A stretch of DNA of 64,000 nt from Paralvinella palmiformis (GCA_025642065.1 JAODUP010000044.1:723001-787000), one strand, 5' to 3'. Shown: positions 34,060 to 46,660, numbered from the stretch's first letter. The notes: generated from the letters alone by a model not told the origin. A program made the numbers and translations.

Positions 34060-34660
34060 CAGATATACTCATAACCTAACATTTACAAAATGAGACTTAT
34101 TACAATATGCTAATATGGTTATGAGAAAATAAATAAATCCACTATATTATAGCTATTCAAGTACCTTGCCTGATCAATCTAACATGGCTTTCAATGGTCA
34201 TCAGTGCCGGATATAGTGAATAGGTACAGAATAACAAAAAAATACTAGATTACCTAGATCAATTGACATCATAATGTCATTTTAACTAGTGTTGATACGA
34301 TGCTAATAGTGCTCCGAATAACCTCTTCGTTTGTGTATTTTAAAATGTTTATTGATTATTCTTGAAGCCATATTACCTGTTCTCGATAACCGTATCATCA
34401 CAGTTACCATGCGATTATTTTCGGTAGGTTCTAATATATATTGTGAACATTTTATTTTCAGGCCTTTTGATCCCAAGGTGTCCATCCAAAAGGTTTCCTG
34501 TTTTAGACATTTAATTCGGTTCAGTAAATCAATACATGTGCTGTGAATTTGTGCCATAGGTACTAAAATGGATGATGGTAATCAAAACAGGAAGAGTCTT
34601 CCATGTTAACTTGTAGATGCGTAAATAAAACATAAATTGATGTTTTCTTTCCGTTGCAAA
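34060..34660. other. No gene seen
   Basis: Overlapping short frames on both strands (34303-34557) have no recognisable features. Confidence 0.5.
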
Positions 34661-34775
34661 TTGGTGACCATTGGCTCTTAAGGGATAAGTTGAGCCAATT
34701 TCACCAACATTTTTACCACCAAATAAGAGCTGTTAGCAGCTCTTATTTGGTCATATGTGCTTAGGCACATATGAC
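34661..34775. repeat. Three consecutive hairpins
   Basis: Hairpin 1: TTGGTGA-CC-ATTGGCTC (34661-34677) pairs with GAGCCAAT-T-TCACCAA (34692-34707), with a 14-nt loop. Hairpin 2: 34718-34732 pairs perfectly over 15 bp with 34737-34751 around loop TTAG. Hairpin 3: 34750-34760 pairs perfectly over 11 bp with 34765-34775, again around loop TTAG. Hairpins 2 and 3 overlap by two bases. No flanking repeat or gene explains them. Confidence 0.9.
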
Positions 34776-36879
34776 ATTTCCAGAAGAACAATCTATATCC
34801 GCTAATATGCATTTTCGGCAAGTCTGCTCGTAATGTTTCAGCAGTTGCGTATTAGCTCGCAGGTTTTGGAGCTAGAAACCCAAAAGCATGTAGTTGGAAT
34901 AGTCGCATTTATGAGATGTTGTATTTGCAATTCTCTAACAGTTTAGCTTTTAGTACCGCGTAATTTATTATGCACGAGGCTTGAAACGAATACATCCTGC
35001 CATATAACTGTACACTTTATTGGAACTTATTCTGACAAAAAAAAATTAAAGTTTAAAAATATGCTCTGCAATAAAAAAAGGTTTGTGTAACATATCGTCA
35101 GTATTGATTTATATAAAATTTCAGTGATCACTAAAATATGTTTGTTATTAGGATCTTTGAATGGCGTGGTATTTAAATAATCGACAGAGCCAATACAAAT
35201 AGAAGATTTAAATTTAATATGTGTTTCACATTTGTTAAAAATATTTAGAACTAAAATGAACACTTCCTTACCATGTGACGATATTATGGAGCTATCATCC
35301 AAATATCGATAGTACTTTTAAGGTTTTAATGGATATTCAGATAACAGCCCCTTTTTAAATTATTAACCATTTAACATAAAATCATTACTATTCAACGATA
35401 AATCCAAAAGTTCAATAACTAGATCACATATGAGATAATTTACAATTACACACCCCCGCCTCTTGTAACCAACTGAAGTTTTATCTAAATTGGTGTACAC
35501 ACTTTTAGCATTTCATAATAAAAACAGGCACTTAGTAAAAAGTTAAGGCTTCTATTCCGTTTTGGAAAATCGTATGTTTTGGTTTGTATAAGAAAGATGA
35601 TCCATTGTAAAATAATTTAAATGATTATCTATAAAAGAAAATACGTTTTACATTCAGTTTTACAGCCATATACTATTTGTCTTCCTGGTAGCATTATCCT
35701 GATAGCGTTGTTCAATAGGTAACCTCTTTGTGGGATTTTAAATATAGAGGTATTAACTCATGTAGAATTGAAACATGTGATTTTAATTTCCTAGGCAAGG
35801 AAGAAAGTACGATTGGCCACCAAAGCTTTTAGTAAAACGACTAAGTCGATGAATTCTTTATTATTATATAAAAAAAGTACATGGCATTAGTTTATCTCGA
35901 CTGGTCTCTAATGATTCTTTAGTATGAAATATGTGAAAGACAAAGAAACGATTTCACATTTATAGAATTATGGCAATTATTAATTTCTTTGACCATTCAA
36001 ATTATTGATTGCATGTTGAAGATAGCTTGATAATTTTCAAAAACGAGGAACTCCTTATAGTTTTATTTAATTTGATTAAATCGCACCTTTGTTAACATCA
36101 AAGCACTATCATGTTTGTGTGCTATCTTACTTTGTATTATCTTCAACAACGTTCGATAGTTATCATCTATTTCGCTCCTGATAAAATGTGTGCATGTTTT
36201 AAGAAATACCGAACACTATTTATGTGATAATCTCCATTAGTGTTGACTGTTTTATGGCTCCATACAGAATTACTTAGCAGAATTACAAATACTTAGTATA
36301 GATTGGAACCAACATCCGCCTACGTATGTCGACTGATTTGTATTATCACAATGTGCACAACTTGTAAGTAAATAACAAATTGAATGAATATATTAAAGCA
36401 TGATATGTATTCTCCAGTTTATTAATTAAAACCGCTATGCTGTCGGGAAAACAGGGTAAGATACACGATGAATTTGTTCTGACAAGATTTATATACAATA
36501 ACTTCACCATTCTCCTGATTATATGATAATCAATTTCACAAATATTTTGTCGGACTAGTAAGTAAGTAATTTTATTCGATGATATATAAAGTAGCATTAT
36601 TACATTATTTATCGCATAATATTATTTACAAGCATATACCATCGGGTCAATAGACAAGCAAAAAACTGTAACCTCCAAAATAAAGACCAAACATGTAGAA
36701 CATAATTGATTATACGAGGAGGAGCAGTGGCCTAAAAGTTACATATTTAACCATCTATGTCCACTGTCCAAGTCCGCTGATTATGGCGATAGCATAACAT
36801 AATATAATGTAATATTGTACAATATATTATACAATATATGTAATTTATAAACGACTTTGTTAATTTGAGTTCCTAAGAA
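34776..36879. other. No gene seen
   Basis: AT-rich sequence without convincing frames. A degraded tRNA-SINE-like GGAGCAGTGGCCTA lies at 36720. Confidence 0.5.
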
Positions 36880-37690
36880 ATATCTTTACAGATCTATTAA
36901 AGTTATGTTATGACATCAACTGTCTTATTGTTCCTGGCAGTTTGTGCCATATTTCAGGTGCTAGGTAAATAAATATCTTTGATAAAATGCTGTTTTTCTG
37001 TATTGTATGTGTAGCTGGTGAAGGCATCTTGTTTCGTGTGAATGAATATGTCTATTTAAGTGAACATCGTCATTAGGGGATCTGGTAAAGAGATATGAAT
37101 GAATGAATACATTATTTTTGAAAGTTGAAAAGTACATATGTCCTTTAGCTTCAGAATCTGTAGCTTCTTAAATAAGGGTTCGGTATGAGCATTATAGTTT
37201 GATTTCGAGACGGTCCTGATTGCCTTTTTCTGTAGAATTTCTAATCTCCGTAAGAACGTTGAGTGACTTCAACCCCACAATACCGTGCTATATGTTAAAT
37301 AGGGATATATCAAGTTGTGGTATACTGTTCTCATATTGTGCTTAATTTTATTGAGGGCATATAGTCTACCAGATGTTTTTGATCCCCAGAAATATGACAC
37401 ATTTAACTCGATTAATAACTGTATTATATAATTTTAATACATGTGTATCCGACTTAACATTCTTATTTTTTTAGAAGAGCACATGGTGTGTTTTGCTTAT
37501 ATTTAAAGATAATTTATTCACCTTAAACCACTCAGCTAATGATGCAATGTCTTGATTAACGAGTTTATATAATTCCGTAATATTTTTACCAGATACGTAA
37601 ATTGTTGTATCATCTGCAAATAGTATACGTGCGACTGGATAATAAAACAACATACATTTTTCATAGAAGGTCATCTTTGGCAGTTTTCAA
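36880..37690 (-). pseudogene. LINE reverse transcriptase fragment (FADD box to C-terminus)
   Basis: The minus-strand frame 37674-37471 reads RILFADDTTIYVSGKNI, the RT active site (F/YADD), then LAEWFKVNKLSLNISKT, a perfect jockey/CR1-type follow-on. Beyond a frame change it continues through LNVSYFWG, NLIYPYLTYS, LEILQKKAIRTVSKSNYNAH and PLFKKLQILKLKDI to about 36900. It is 5'-truncated within the palm and has several stops. It belongs to a different LINE subfamily from the 44995-46660 copy by its C-terminus. Confidence 0.85.
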
Positions 37691-37902
37691 GTTTAATCCA
37701 AATCTTATATATCTTATATATATATCGCCTATTTCTAATATTTAATAATATCATATGAAAAGAAATTATTATTAAATATGTAATCACTAACATAGTATGA
37801 AATTTGAGTAGATGTTCATCAATTGATTATAATTATTTATCACCTTAATGTTCATGAAATTCATATAATATAAGAGTTTATCATATAGTATTGTTTTATT
37901 AC

Positions 37903-37906
<4 letters not shown>

Positions 37907-37981
<75 letters not shown>
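37907..37981. repeat. (TA)n(TTA)n microsatellite
   Basis: TA tract followed by nine or so TTA units. Confidence 0.95.
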
Positions 37982-37983
<2 letters not shown>

Positions 37984-38940
37984 AATCGATAACATTAATT
38001 ATATTACATAAAAGTATGCGAGTTTCCTTTTTTTCTCTGACGTGAAATTAGTGAAATACCCAATCGTTATAAAGACGCCCGACAACATATTTGACAAACG
38101 TATAAATAATTACATATATTTATATCGATGATACATTTCCAACATATAATTAGCAAAGTCGACTAAATCAAACAAATATTAGGATAAATTTACCGTCATC
38201 GATCCTCATTGATATAACTTGTTATGTACAGTATATAAATGAGCAATTCTTATACTCTTCGTAGGCGATGTGTTTACTGGAATTTCGTCACATGATCATT
38301 TAGCCGACGATGTTTTATCACATTTCGTGTGAAATAGAAGAAAGGTCACTGTTCATAATTCGATTATTTGTGCCAGAGCTTTTTCGCAGACGGATACTAG
38401 ACTGCGACTAGCCAACAATGGCTTCGTGTCTTACTTCCGGAAGAAGAAACAACTAAGATAGTTAAAGTAATTCCTGGAAAAATGATAATTATATTACAAG
38501 GACGTTCTCTATGTTGTTTATCACGACACCACGTGACTGTTATGCTACTGAGATTGAGATCGATGACATTGTCCTTGGCTATTTTTGTATGGTATACGAT
38601 CCCAATCTTTCAGGGACCATCGCTGGAATTGACAGTTTATATAAATGCACAGGTAAAAGGACGACTAGAAAAAAAGTGCTTAGTCAATTGACCATGCTTT
38701 TAGAACGGGTTTAACGTCGTTACCCCAAAATACATTAAACAATAATAACTTAATGCGATTAAACTAATGACTACATACAACAAAATGTTGTCCTATCTCA
38801 CTAACTGACTGACCTACAGAGGTTGAGCGACTGTTTTATTCGATCAATCAATCAACCAATCAATCACTCAGTTAGTTCTTGATCACGAACCAAAAGAATC
38901 ATGATCTAGAAAATAGACTTAATCCCACCTTATCGAGAGA
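37982..38940. other. No gene seen
   Basis: Two overlapping short plus-strand frames at 38482-38714 show no features. ATCA-type tetranucleotide repeats lie at 38842-38868. Confidence 0.5.
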
Positions 38941-41480
38941 TCATGCTGTTTCGCTACCAGAGGGCTCCACTCGTCTCCTGTGATGTACAAACTTACAACA
39001 TAATCTTTTACAAGTGTTTCTGAAGTCCCTCAGTTTGCTCATATAAATTATTCCATTAATATTGTACTGCAGAATGACTAGAATATAAACGAACCTCCAA
39101 ACATATTCTGTTATAAAGAAAGTACACGCTTCACAATAAATAACGATCAACACCGAAATCAGAAGAGGATACCAAGAAATGATAAAAAATATTAATATTA
39201 TTAATATTGTTTTCATTACAACATCATTCTTTTTTAACCATATCATTCTCGGAGAGGCACTTCCTCTCTCTGGCACGTTCACGTGTGGAGTTCTTCCACT
39301 TGAATCTTCTCCAGTGACAGTATGGTTATGATCACTGTGGCCGAGAAGATGTCTCTTGATACGCTTCATTAGTCGGTAGGTGATCACGTGTAAGGTCAAA
39401 ATCCCTAACAGTCCAATCAAAAATATTATTGTTATGAAGAGAATGTATTGTTTCTGGTATAGGCCCTTAGTTAATATACAACCGGCTTCCTGGGTATACT
39501 GATATGTCGAAATCGTCATCCCATATCCAGAAACGCTGATAGCCACGCTTCCAATCCATGACAACGCCGTCAGTATTACTGCAGCACGAACAGAAATGAC
39601 AGGATTAGCTACCGACATCTTCTTCAGAGACAGATAGAGATCCAGGTAGATATAGAATATTCCAGTCAAGTAGATTCCAAAAGAGGTGATGTTGATGGTT
39701 ATCAAAGCCATGCATCCTTCATTGGTGTTGACATCCCAGACATAAAACAAACCCTTCAAAAGGAGAATGATGCCTTGGATAAGGTTACTGATGGCCAGTT
39801 GAGAAAGGAAAATAACCGTTGTCCGTTTTACTTTCTTCATGAAGCATAAGGTAATCGAGATAATGATATTGGCGAGTATTGTTAGTATCCCTAATGAAGC
39901 GCTCAGCACGGCTTTGTTTGTTGCTGGAAAGAGATTATTACGAGTTTTATATAAATAAATATTATTTGACAAAAATAGAATTTAAAACCTTTATGGTAAT
40001 CACAGATAATTATGGGGATAATAGAGAAGTTTGAGATTAATAACAGCCGCTGTACAAACTATGACCTCTAATTGATTTTTACCAGTTGTCTCATTAATAT
40101 GCTAATAAGGACGTAGCAGGCTAGCCAAGACTTTATTTAAGTTATTTCATGACATTTTAAGAGCTATAACCAGAATATAAAAGCTGTGACTATTAATTGA
40201 TTTTGTTTAATTAATCTTATTAGTTGGCTAACGACTAAGAAACATATAAAACCAGCCTTGGTCTTAATTCTTACTTAATCAGTACAGGACGAACTTTAGG
40301 AAATTATAGTTTGTAGAAAACTGTAACCTTCCATTGTTTTATTGGGTTGTTTTTGATTGTTTGATTCGTGAAATAATCAGCAGGTGGCAGGCAAAGTCCA
40401 CATTCGTTTTAGTTATTATCTAGTTAGAACATGGTAAATTATTGTTAATCCTTCTATAAGTGTGTCAAATTTTGGCAATAATTTGGAAACCGCGAACTGA
40501 AAAAAATGGGCACGATCTCAAATAGAGGCCCGATCAGGATTTCCCGGGTACAAATGACCTTGAAATAAATAATAGTCTGGTCATATAATCGGACATAAAT
40601 GACATGTTTATATTAGAAAAAAGAGAGCTAGTAGCAGAATTTCATAAACACTTTAATAAGATACTAGTGATTGTCACTTTGTTTGTATACGTGACTTAAA
40701 CAGATAATCTCTTTACTATTATGTACAACTCTTTTAACATCAAATCAATCGGTTAGCGTAAGTGGAAGTATGTAGGCTACGTACACAAATCGGAAATACA
40801 TACAAAAAGTACAAAATAGCACGTTCCTGTAGTTCAAAGATAAGCTAACACATATACAAATGAACTACTTTGATATCACAGTTTACGGTCCGCAAAAATT
40901 AGCTGTACTTCAAAACTAAATATAACGAACTTTTCATATCCCATATGCTGACTTTAGCTTCATTATGGGTTCTAATGGCTAACGACTCCTAGCTATATAA
41001 ACTGTACGGACAGATATATATGCCCCAATTCGCAGCTAGTACTGAGATCATGGTAATACACATTGAACGAATAGATAGGGTCTACCCTACGTGAAATTAT
41101 CAACTTATAATTAAATAGTCGTATTTAGAAAAGTAAATATTTCCTTAATTACCGTCATGTGTTTAGTACATAGCGCGTGCGCACGCATAACACATACACA
41201 CTCGGCAAACGTACAACAAATATCATCAGCAATTTTGAGAATGAAATTATATAAAAATTACATCAGTTTACTAATGACGGTTGACTACATCACTCCACCC
41301 CAACCCCTCCAGTCTTGCTGTGTTACAGCCGAGATAGACTAGAGATGCCATTGTATCTATACTCCATAATGTTAGCTTAATTTGTTACACAGTATTTGAT
41401 GGCTTGTTTGTAATACGGTACCCACACGAGGCGATTTATCACATTTCCAATAAACTAATTACCTACAACTCACCTATCAT
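38941..41480 (-). CDS. Rhodopsin-like (class A) GPCR 2, divergent orphan receptor
   Basis: Coding exons are 41474-41480 (ATGATAG, donor GTGAGT) and 38941-39923 (after TTTCCAG), joining to 329 codons. It is clearly paralogous to receptor 1, with the same first-exon size and phase, leader and TM layout (ILTILANIIISITLCFMKKV, FLSQLA, SWIG, KKNDVVMKTI). It shares the odd switches: Asn at 2.50 (LAISNL), DLY for DRY, W-Y-P in TM6, and NGIIY for NPxxY. The cytoplasmic tail has a Cys cluster (CKRLCCKF) that could be palmitoylated. Intron 1 is 1550 bp, against 137 bp in receptor 1. Exon 1 and the promoter sit between the two copies of a 192-bp direct repeat. Ligand and coupling are unknown. Confidence 0.88.
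41261..41452. repeat. 192-bp direct repeat, copy 1 (in intron 1 of receptor 2)
   Basis: Matches 41638-41829 with only two visible mismatches (G/A at about 41372 and 41402). It ends 21 bp inside the intron, next to exon 1. Confidence 0.95.
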
Positions 41481-41637
41481 GATTGGATTATGAAGTTTTC
41501 CTACTCAGTGTACTGACATCTACTCCAGCCAAGTTGAGTGGTCGAATTGTTATCGGTTCTTTTGTAGCTCTGATGACTTCCTGTCTAAGACTGTTCTAAC
41601 GAGTTATAAATAGCTACTGACCAAGGTAACAGCCAAC
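41453..41637 (-). promoter_or_regulatory. Promoter and first exon of receptor 2
   Basis: This 185-bp segment holds the start exon (41474-41480), a leader conserved with receptor 1, and CTATTTATAA (41604-41613, minus strand), a good TATA box about 125 bp before the ATG. The leader alignment to 29276-29345 covers about 45 bp with about 12 differences. Confidence 0.65.
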
Positions 41638-41829
41638 CATCAGTTTACTAATGACGGTTGACTACATCACTCCACCCCAACCCCTCCAGTCTTGCTGTGT
41701 TACAGCCGAGATAGACTAGAGATGCCATTGTATCTATACTCCATAATATTAGCTTAATTTGTTACACAGTATTTGATGACTTGTTTGTAATACGGTACCC
41801 ACACGAGGCGATTTATCACATTTCCAATA
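41638..41829. repeat. 192-bp direct repeat, copy 2 (upstream of receptor 2)
   Basis: Begins 24 bp upstream of the TATA-like element. Not recognised as part of any element family; ends are CATCAG..CAATA, not TG..CA. Confidence 0.95.
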
Positions 41830-43030
41830 GGTTACTGGGGAATTTCTAAGAACAAACAGCATTCTTGTTCAAAGTTGTTTTCACAGCACGAAAAGATTAT
41901 CGATCAAATTTCTTATTATGTTCTTACAGACGTCTTATTTGGATTATTATTATTATTATTATTATTATTCGTGATTGTGGATTTTTGTGCTCATATTATC
42001 TATATTTTAACGCACGTCTTTCGTATGTTACACAAACGTAATATACAATTCAAACTATGTGAGCTATCTTAATAATCTGTAATTTGTTACAATTTCATTT
42101 CGAAACAACATTCTCAAAGCTTTACAATATGATAAGAAAAAGATACCATCAATATCTTATTTATATTTCTTTTTCTGGTCGCATTAATGGAGATTTAGTT
42201 TATATTTTTGTGATGTCATATAATAGTTACTATATATTTGGTCGTTTGCAACTCATGTTCTATCCAGAAACCCGTTTCAGGTTTCTTATTAAATGTGTCT
42301 TTCTTTTAGGTTGTGCGGTTCTATATCAGGAAACAGGTAAAATAAGACAATCGGCATACAAGAGATAATATAAGACACTTCTGATTGACAACTGGCTAAC
42401 AGATGACGGACACACGCACTCACACGCACATACACACATACGCGCACATGCACACAAATTAAATATGCAAAGACCCGAGGACCGGTTTTTCTCTTGTTTA
42501 CTGAATTGCAACAGAATGATCGTTTCTGATTAAGAAATAAAAATATCAATCAATTATTATAACAAAATGTATGTCGATAACCTAACAAATAATTCAGTTT
42601 ATTGTTGTTTTAAGACTTAAGAAATAAATGACGTTTACTTGTAGAAATCTTCTTTCCTGTATTTCTACACCACGCAAGAAAGAGCACAACAAACCAACCA
42701 TAATTCCAACAAGATAATTAATTAGTGACGGCGGGAGATAATTTCTGTACTGGCACAGAGAATTACGAATCTGACAAAAAATTGTCCCAGATTACCACAT
42801 CTCGACGGAGTGAAGCGATTTACAGTGTTGTGATGGCGTTTTCAGCGACATTCTTGATAAATAGCTTCTTCCATGACGACGGACATTACTTTGTTAACAG
42901 TAATTATAGGAAATTATGTATTATTGTATTATCCCCATGTCATGGCAACAAGTTGTGAGTGATATCTTGGAGAGGTGTATTATGAGGTATTTGAGCCAGA
43001 GTATATCCCTCCCACACGCACGCACTCACG
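41830..43030. other. No gene seen
   Basis: Contains (ATT)n at 41944-41970 and a CA-rich patch near 42410-42460; reading frames over these are low complexity. Confidence 0.5.
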
Positions 43031-43031
43031 G

Positions 43032-43114
<83 letters not shown>
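43032..43114. repeat. (CA)n(TA)n microsatellite
   Basis: About 60 bp CA then 22 bp TA. It generates long Thr-His and Cys-Val frames on either strand that are not genes. Confidence 0.95.
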
Positions 43115-43359
43115 GTTATATCATGTATATTTCGGTTTATATTATATATTATATTGTTTCCTACATCGGAATCCATTCTTTCTTATATCAAAATCTTTTG
43201 CATATATAAGACTCTCTAATAACTCGAAGAAGTCGTTGAGTGATCATAACACAATATTTGCCATCTAACACGTAATTACCTTCCAATTTACTATTGTCAT
43301 ATACTGAATGCATCATTAGCATAATACAATTTTTATATTTTTTCTTTTTCTCTTGACCT

Positions 43360-43490
43360 AACCGGAAGCGCTACACGTCAATAACAACTTGGTTCAAAGC
43401 CGGCCTGCCTATGTCATTACCTCATTACATTTGCAGGTCACGTGCCCTATTTAACCTATCATATGCACAAACCGGTCGTAAATCATAAAC
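43360..43490 (+). mobile_element. Degraded tRNA-derived SINE (family 2)
   Basis: ACCTAACCGGAAGCGC and TTGGTTCAAAGCC mark the head. GCAGGTCACGTGCCCTATTT, AACCTATCATATGCACAAA and CGGTCGTAAA match the family core. Confidence 0.65.
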
Positions 43491-43989
43491 ATTTACATTT
43501 CTACTTCTCTTGTAAACAATGATGTGTAGAAAAATGAATAGCCCAAGTGCCTATTATGACTCGAGTGCAGCTGAGTTAATCGGATATGCATCATTCAGTA
43601 GCACATCTTCCTGGGGACTTTAAGTGATCTGTGAAATGGTAGTCAAAAGAGTGGAATGACTGCAGATCGATCATCATTTTATTTAGTCTTTTAGTATGGC
43701 TATTAATACGCTATTAAAAGTTTAAAGTATAACCATAAACCAGGTCAAGAAAATAGTTCTTGGGCCCAGAAACAATGACATTCAGAACGATATTTCCAAA
43801 GTAAATATCTATGGAATCGTGAACAATCTGTTTCTCTTTTATTATCGTTTCCTTTATTATACAGTATTAAGAAGATGATGTTCATTTCCGTATCAATGCT
43901 AACAGTGCTGAACTGTGTTTAAATATGACTGTCATGGCTATATGTTTTATATGACTATACGTTTTGTCTAGTATTTGTTTATCCTGTAT

Positions 43990-44489
43990 GCAAGGTAATG
44001 CCTGACGAGGGATGCTGCCAATCATCACCAATTTTGTTATCTTTATCACCTTATGCCTCACGCTTTCTCAACTCGCGATCAGTAACCTTATCCAATACAT
44101 CGTTCTCCTTTGGAGGGTTTGTTGTTTATCTGGGATGTCAACACCACCCAAGGCCGTATAGTTTTGATAACATCTATATAGCATTACCTCTCTTGGAATT
44201 TACCTGGTAGGAATATTTTGTGTCGACCTAGATCTCTGTCTATCATTGAAAAAGATGTCACTAGCTAAACCTGTTATTTTTGTTTGTGCTGCGCTGATAA
44301 CGACATTGTTATTCTGGATCGGAAACTTAGTTTTCAGTGTTTCCGGTCACGGAATGAAGATTTACGAGTCTCGGTACTACCAGGATATCATAAGCGATGC
44401 TACTAGGGCATTTTATGAGAAGGAATACATTCTCTTCGCAATAATCGCATTATTATTCCGACTACCTGGCATTTTGACCGTATATGTAC
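43990..44489 (+). pseudogene. Third receptor copy, truncated GPCR pseudogene
   Basis: From GTAATGCCTGACGAGGGATG the sequence follows exon 2 of receptors 1 and 2. TM1 is shortened by a deletion after ITLCL, then LSQLAISNLIQ-like codons continue out of frame. An open piece (44246-44489) reads KKMSLAKPVIF, LLFWIGNLVFSVSGHGM and EKEYILFAIIA, matching TM4 to TM5. The copy ends abruptly where a SINE tail begins, so TM6, TM7 and the tail are missing. At least two frameshifts and a deletion make it non-functional. No promoter or 7-nt exon was found upstream. Confidence 0.88.
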
Positions 44490-44565
44490 ATCCCAGCCCA
44501 TTTAACCTACCATGTGCACAAAAGTGGCCATAAAACACTAAGTATCATCATCATCATCAAAGGCA
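44490..44565 (+). mobile_element. SINE (family 2) 3' fragment
   Basis: CCCATTTAACCTACCATGTG, CACAAAAGTGGCCATAAAAC and an (ATC)n tail, joined directly to the broken end of the GPCR pseudogene. Confidence 0.8.
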
Positions 44566-44941
44566 TTTTCAGAATCACTGTGATATAGTTAACAGGTCTC
44601 TTGGAGAAAGTAAAAAAAAAAACAAGAACACGACACTTGAATACAGGATTTTTCTGAGCCTGCACTATGAATGAGTCAGACAATGAATCAGTTAAGAGTT
44701 ACCGAGTAGCCAATTTTAGTAATACCTTTAACATTATCGGGATATTTGGTGGGATTAGTGTGAATTAGAAATGTCGCCAAATCTTTTATATTGTTAACGT
44801 AACTATTGTCCAGACCCTGGAATATTCCCGAAAAGTAGAAATCCACTTTGGAGTTATATTTATGGATTGGACGCTATCCATATATCAAATGTAATATTAA
44901 ACCACTAACACGTACTAAAGTTTTTGCTTGTGTATTACACG

Positions 44942-44990
<49 letters not shown>
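44942..44990. repeat. (TA)n microsatellite
   Basis: Simple TA tract at the 3' end of the minus-strand LINE. Confidence 0.95.
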
Positions 44991-44992
<2 letters not shown>

Positions 44993-44994
44993 CA

Positions 44995-46660
44995 CATATA
45001 TAAAAATTCATTTATCTTATAAATCTTAAAATCTAATATCTGCCGGCAACCTATTCGACAAAGTGCGGGCTGCAACACTAAACGCACAATCACCATATGA
45101 CTTGAGCCTAGATACTGGAACCTGCAATAATATCTGACTGGATGACCTGAGGTTTCGGTATGACTTTCTAATGGATCCCATTTCACACAGATATTCTGGC
45201 GCCATATCATTAATAAAATTATTAACAAAATATTTAAATGGATATGCCATCTAACAGGTAGCCAATGTAGTTTTTGAAGAATTGGGGTGATATGATCATA
45301 TTTTCTAGTATTTTTAACTATGCGAGCTGTACTATTCTGAATTCGCTTAAGGCGATTAATGTTATAATCAGATATGCCATATAACAGGGAGTTACTTGTG
45401 TCAACAATCCTTTTAAACGGTGGGTGTTCTTAAGATGGTAGTAGGCAGCTCGGTATACTGATGTGATATGTTCATACATGTTAATACATTGGTCAAGAAT
45501 AACCCCAAGATGTTTACTGACCGATTAGGGGTAATCGAAAATGCACCCATCTGTAATGCTGGTGTCCTTAGGGATTTAACACAATGTAGTGATGCCAAAT
45601 ATATAATCTTTCCTTAAAACCAGAGGACCCAGAACTGAACAATACCAAATCCTTCTGTGTCTCTTTGCAGCTTGTGTGTTCTTATTGTACAATGGTCTTC
45701 TAGGCATTGCCTTTGTCTTTCAAGGTGCATGCTCATCTACAATGTCTCTCAATGTACGGTCATGGAGATCCACCAGATAATCCACATCATCCGGTGGATC
45801 CAATACCAGAGAAGAGACTCACAGATCAGCAAGAAAAGCCTCCTTGTCAATTGACTTATATTTTCTATGTGAAATTACCTTTCGCTGAAACAGATTGTTT
45901 CTGTAAAGATACATTAATGTTAACAAGGAAATGATCAGACAGCATGGAAGACATAAACACACCCGTAATCAAATTGTCATAATCACGGGAGATGACAAGA
46001 TCTAAGATGTGACCATGTCTCTGTGTTCTTTCTTGGACATGCTGCCTGAGATTGGCAGATCTAAGAATGTCAGCCAGTTGTTCGGTATCTGCATTCTTCC
46101 GGCAAACCCAATGTATATTGAAATCACCTAAGATCAACAGATGTCCACTGTTAGTAGCAAGAGAGTCAACAAATCTCGAAAATTCCTTGAAGAAATCTGC
46201 TGCTTTCAGGCCATTTTTCTTAGTGGGTTGTAACCGGTAGATAATAGCTACACGAACACTTATCCACCCAGATACAAAAGTCAGTTGATCATTTTCAAAA
46301 GACTTAGTCTGAAGTCGCAAATGGGTTTCACACTTCAAAGAATCACGGAGAAGAATGCCGACTCCCCGATCTATTTTGTGAATCCGAGCTGCATGATGGA
46401 ATGAATATCCAGCTGGAGTCACAGCTCCACCGATTATCTGGTCTGACATATTACCAGTAAGCTAAGTCTCTGTAATGAAAAGAGCATAATGATCCATATC
46501 CTTAACAACATCAGATATTTCATCAAATTTATTACAGCTCGACTGACAATTTATAAGACCAATACTTACATTTTGTACCGCTGTGCCATTATATGGTGTT
46601 ATTGGCATAGTGATCAAATTGCTTTGGATGCTTTCCACTACGTGGGGGCATCGCTAAACA
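44995..46660 (-). mobile_element. LINE (jockey/CR1-like), internally deleted
   Basis: Reading 46660 to 44995 on the minus strand, an endonuclease domain is followed by the post-endonuclease linker (DDVDYLVDLHDRTL, VDEHAP; 45790-45730). A jump to the RT C-terminal end (SITPNRSVNILGLF, about 45540) follows, then KYDHITPILQ, LRSSSQ, SYGDCAFSVAARTLSNRLPA. The RT core with its catalytic motifs is deleted near 45640-45720. Confidence 0.85.
45865..46610 (-). pseudogene. LINE endonuclease (APE-type) domain
   Basis: Minus-strand frame with SCNKFDEI near the start, LFITET (46475-46465) carrying the catalytic Glu, RGVGILLRDSL, LILGDFNIHW (Asp and Asn of the GDFN box), GHILDLVIS and LSDHFLVNINV, the full set of APE-type exonuclease-endonuclease-phosphatase motifs that nick target DNA for LINE insertion. 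One in-frame TAG (46462-46464) follows ITET, where most relatives have Trp, so a single TGG to TAG change is likely. Otherwise the domain is open for 194 codons. Confidence 0.88.

Noticed and set aside
34661..34775. Bacterial-type terminators or a microRNA cluster
   Set aside because: The context is animal DNA, stems of 11-15 bp are too short for typical pre-miRNAs, and no T-run follows; reported instead as unexplained hairpins.
42916..43268. Three overlapping frames around 43000
   Set aside because: Created by the (CA)n(TA)n microsatellite.
45707..45934. Plus-strand frames over the LINE linker
   Set aside because: Antisense to the minus-strand LINE protein, which has the conserved sequence.
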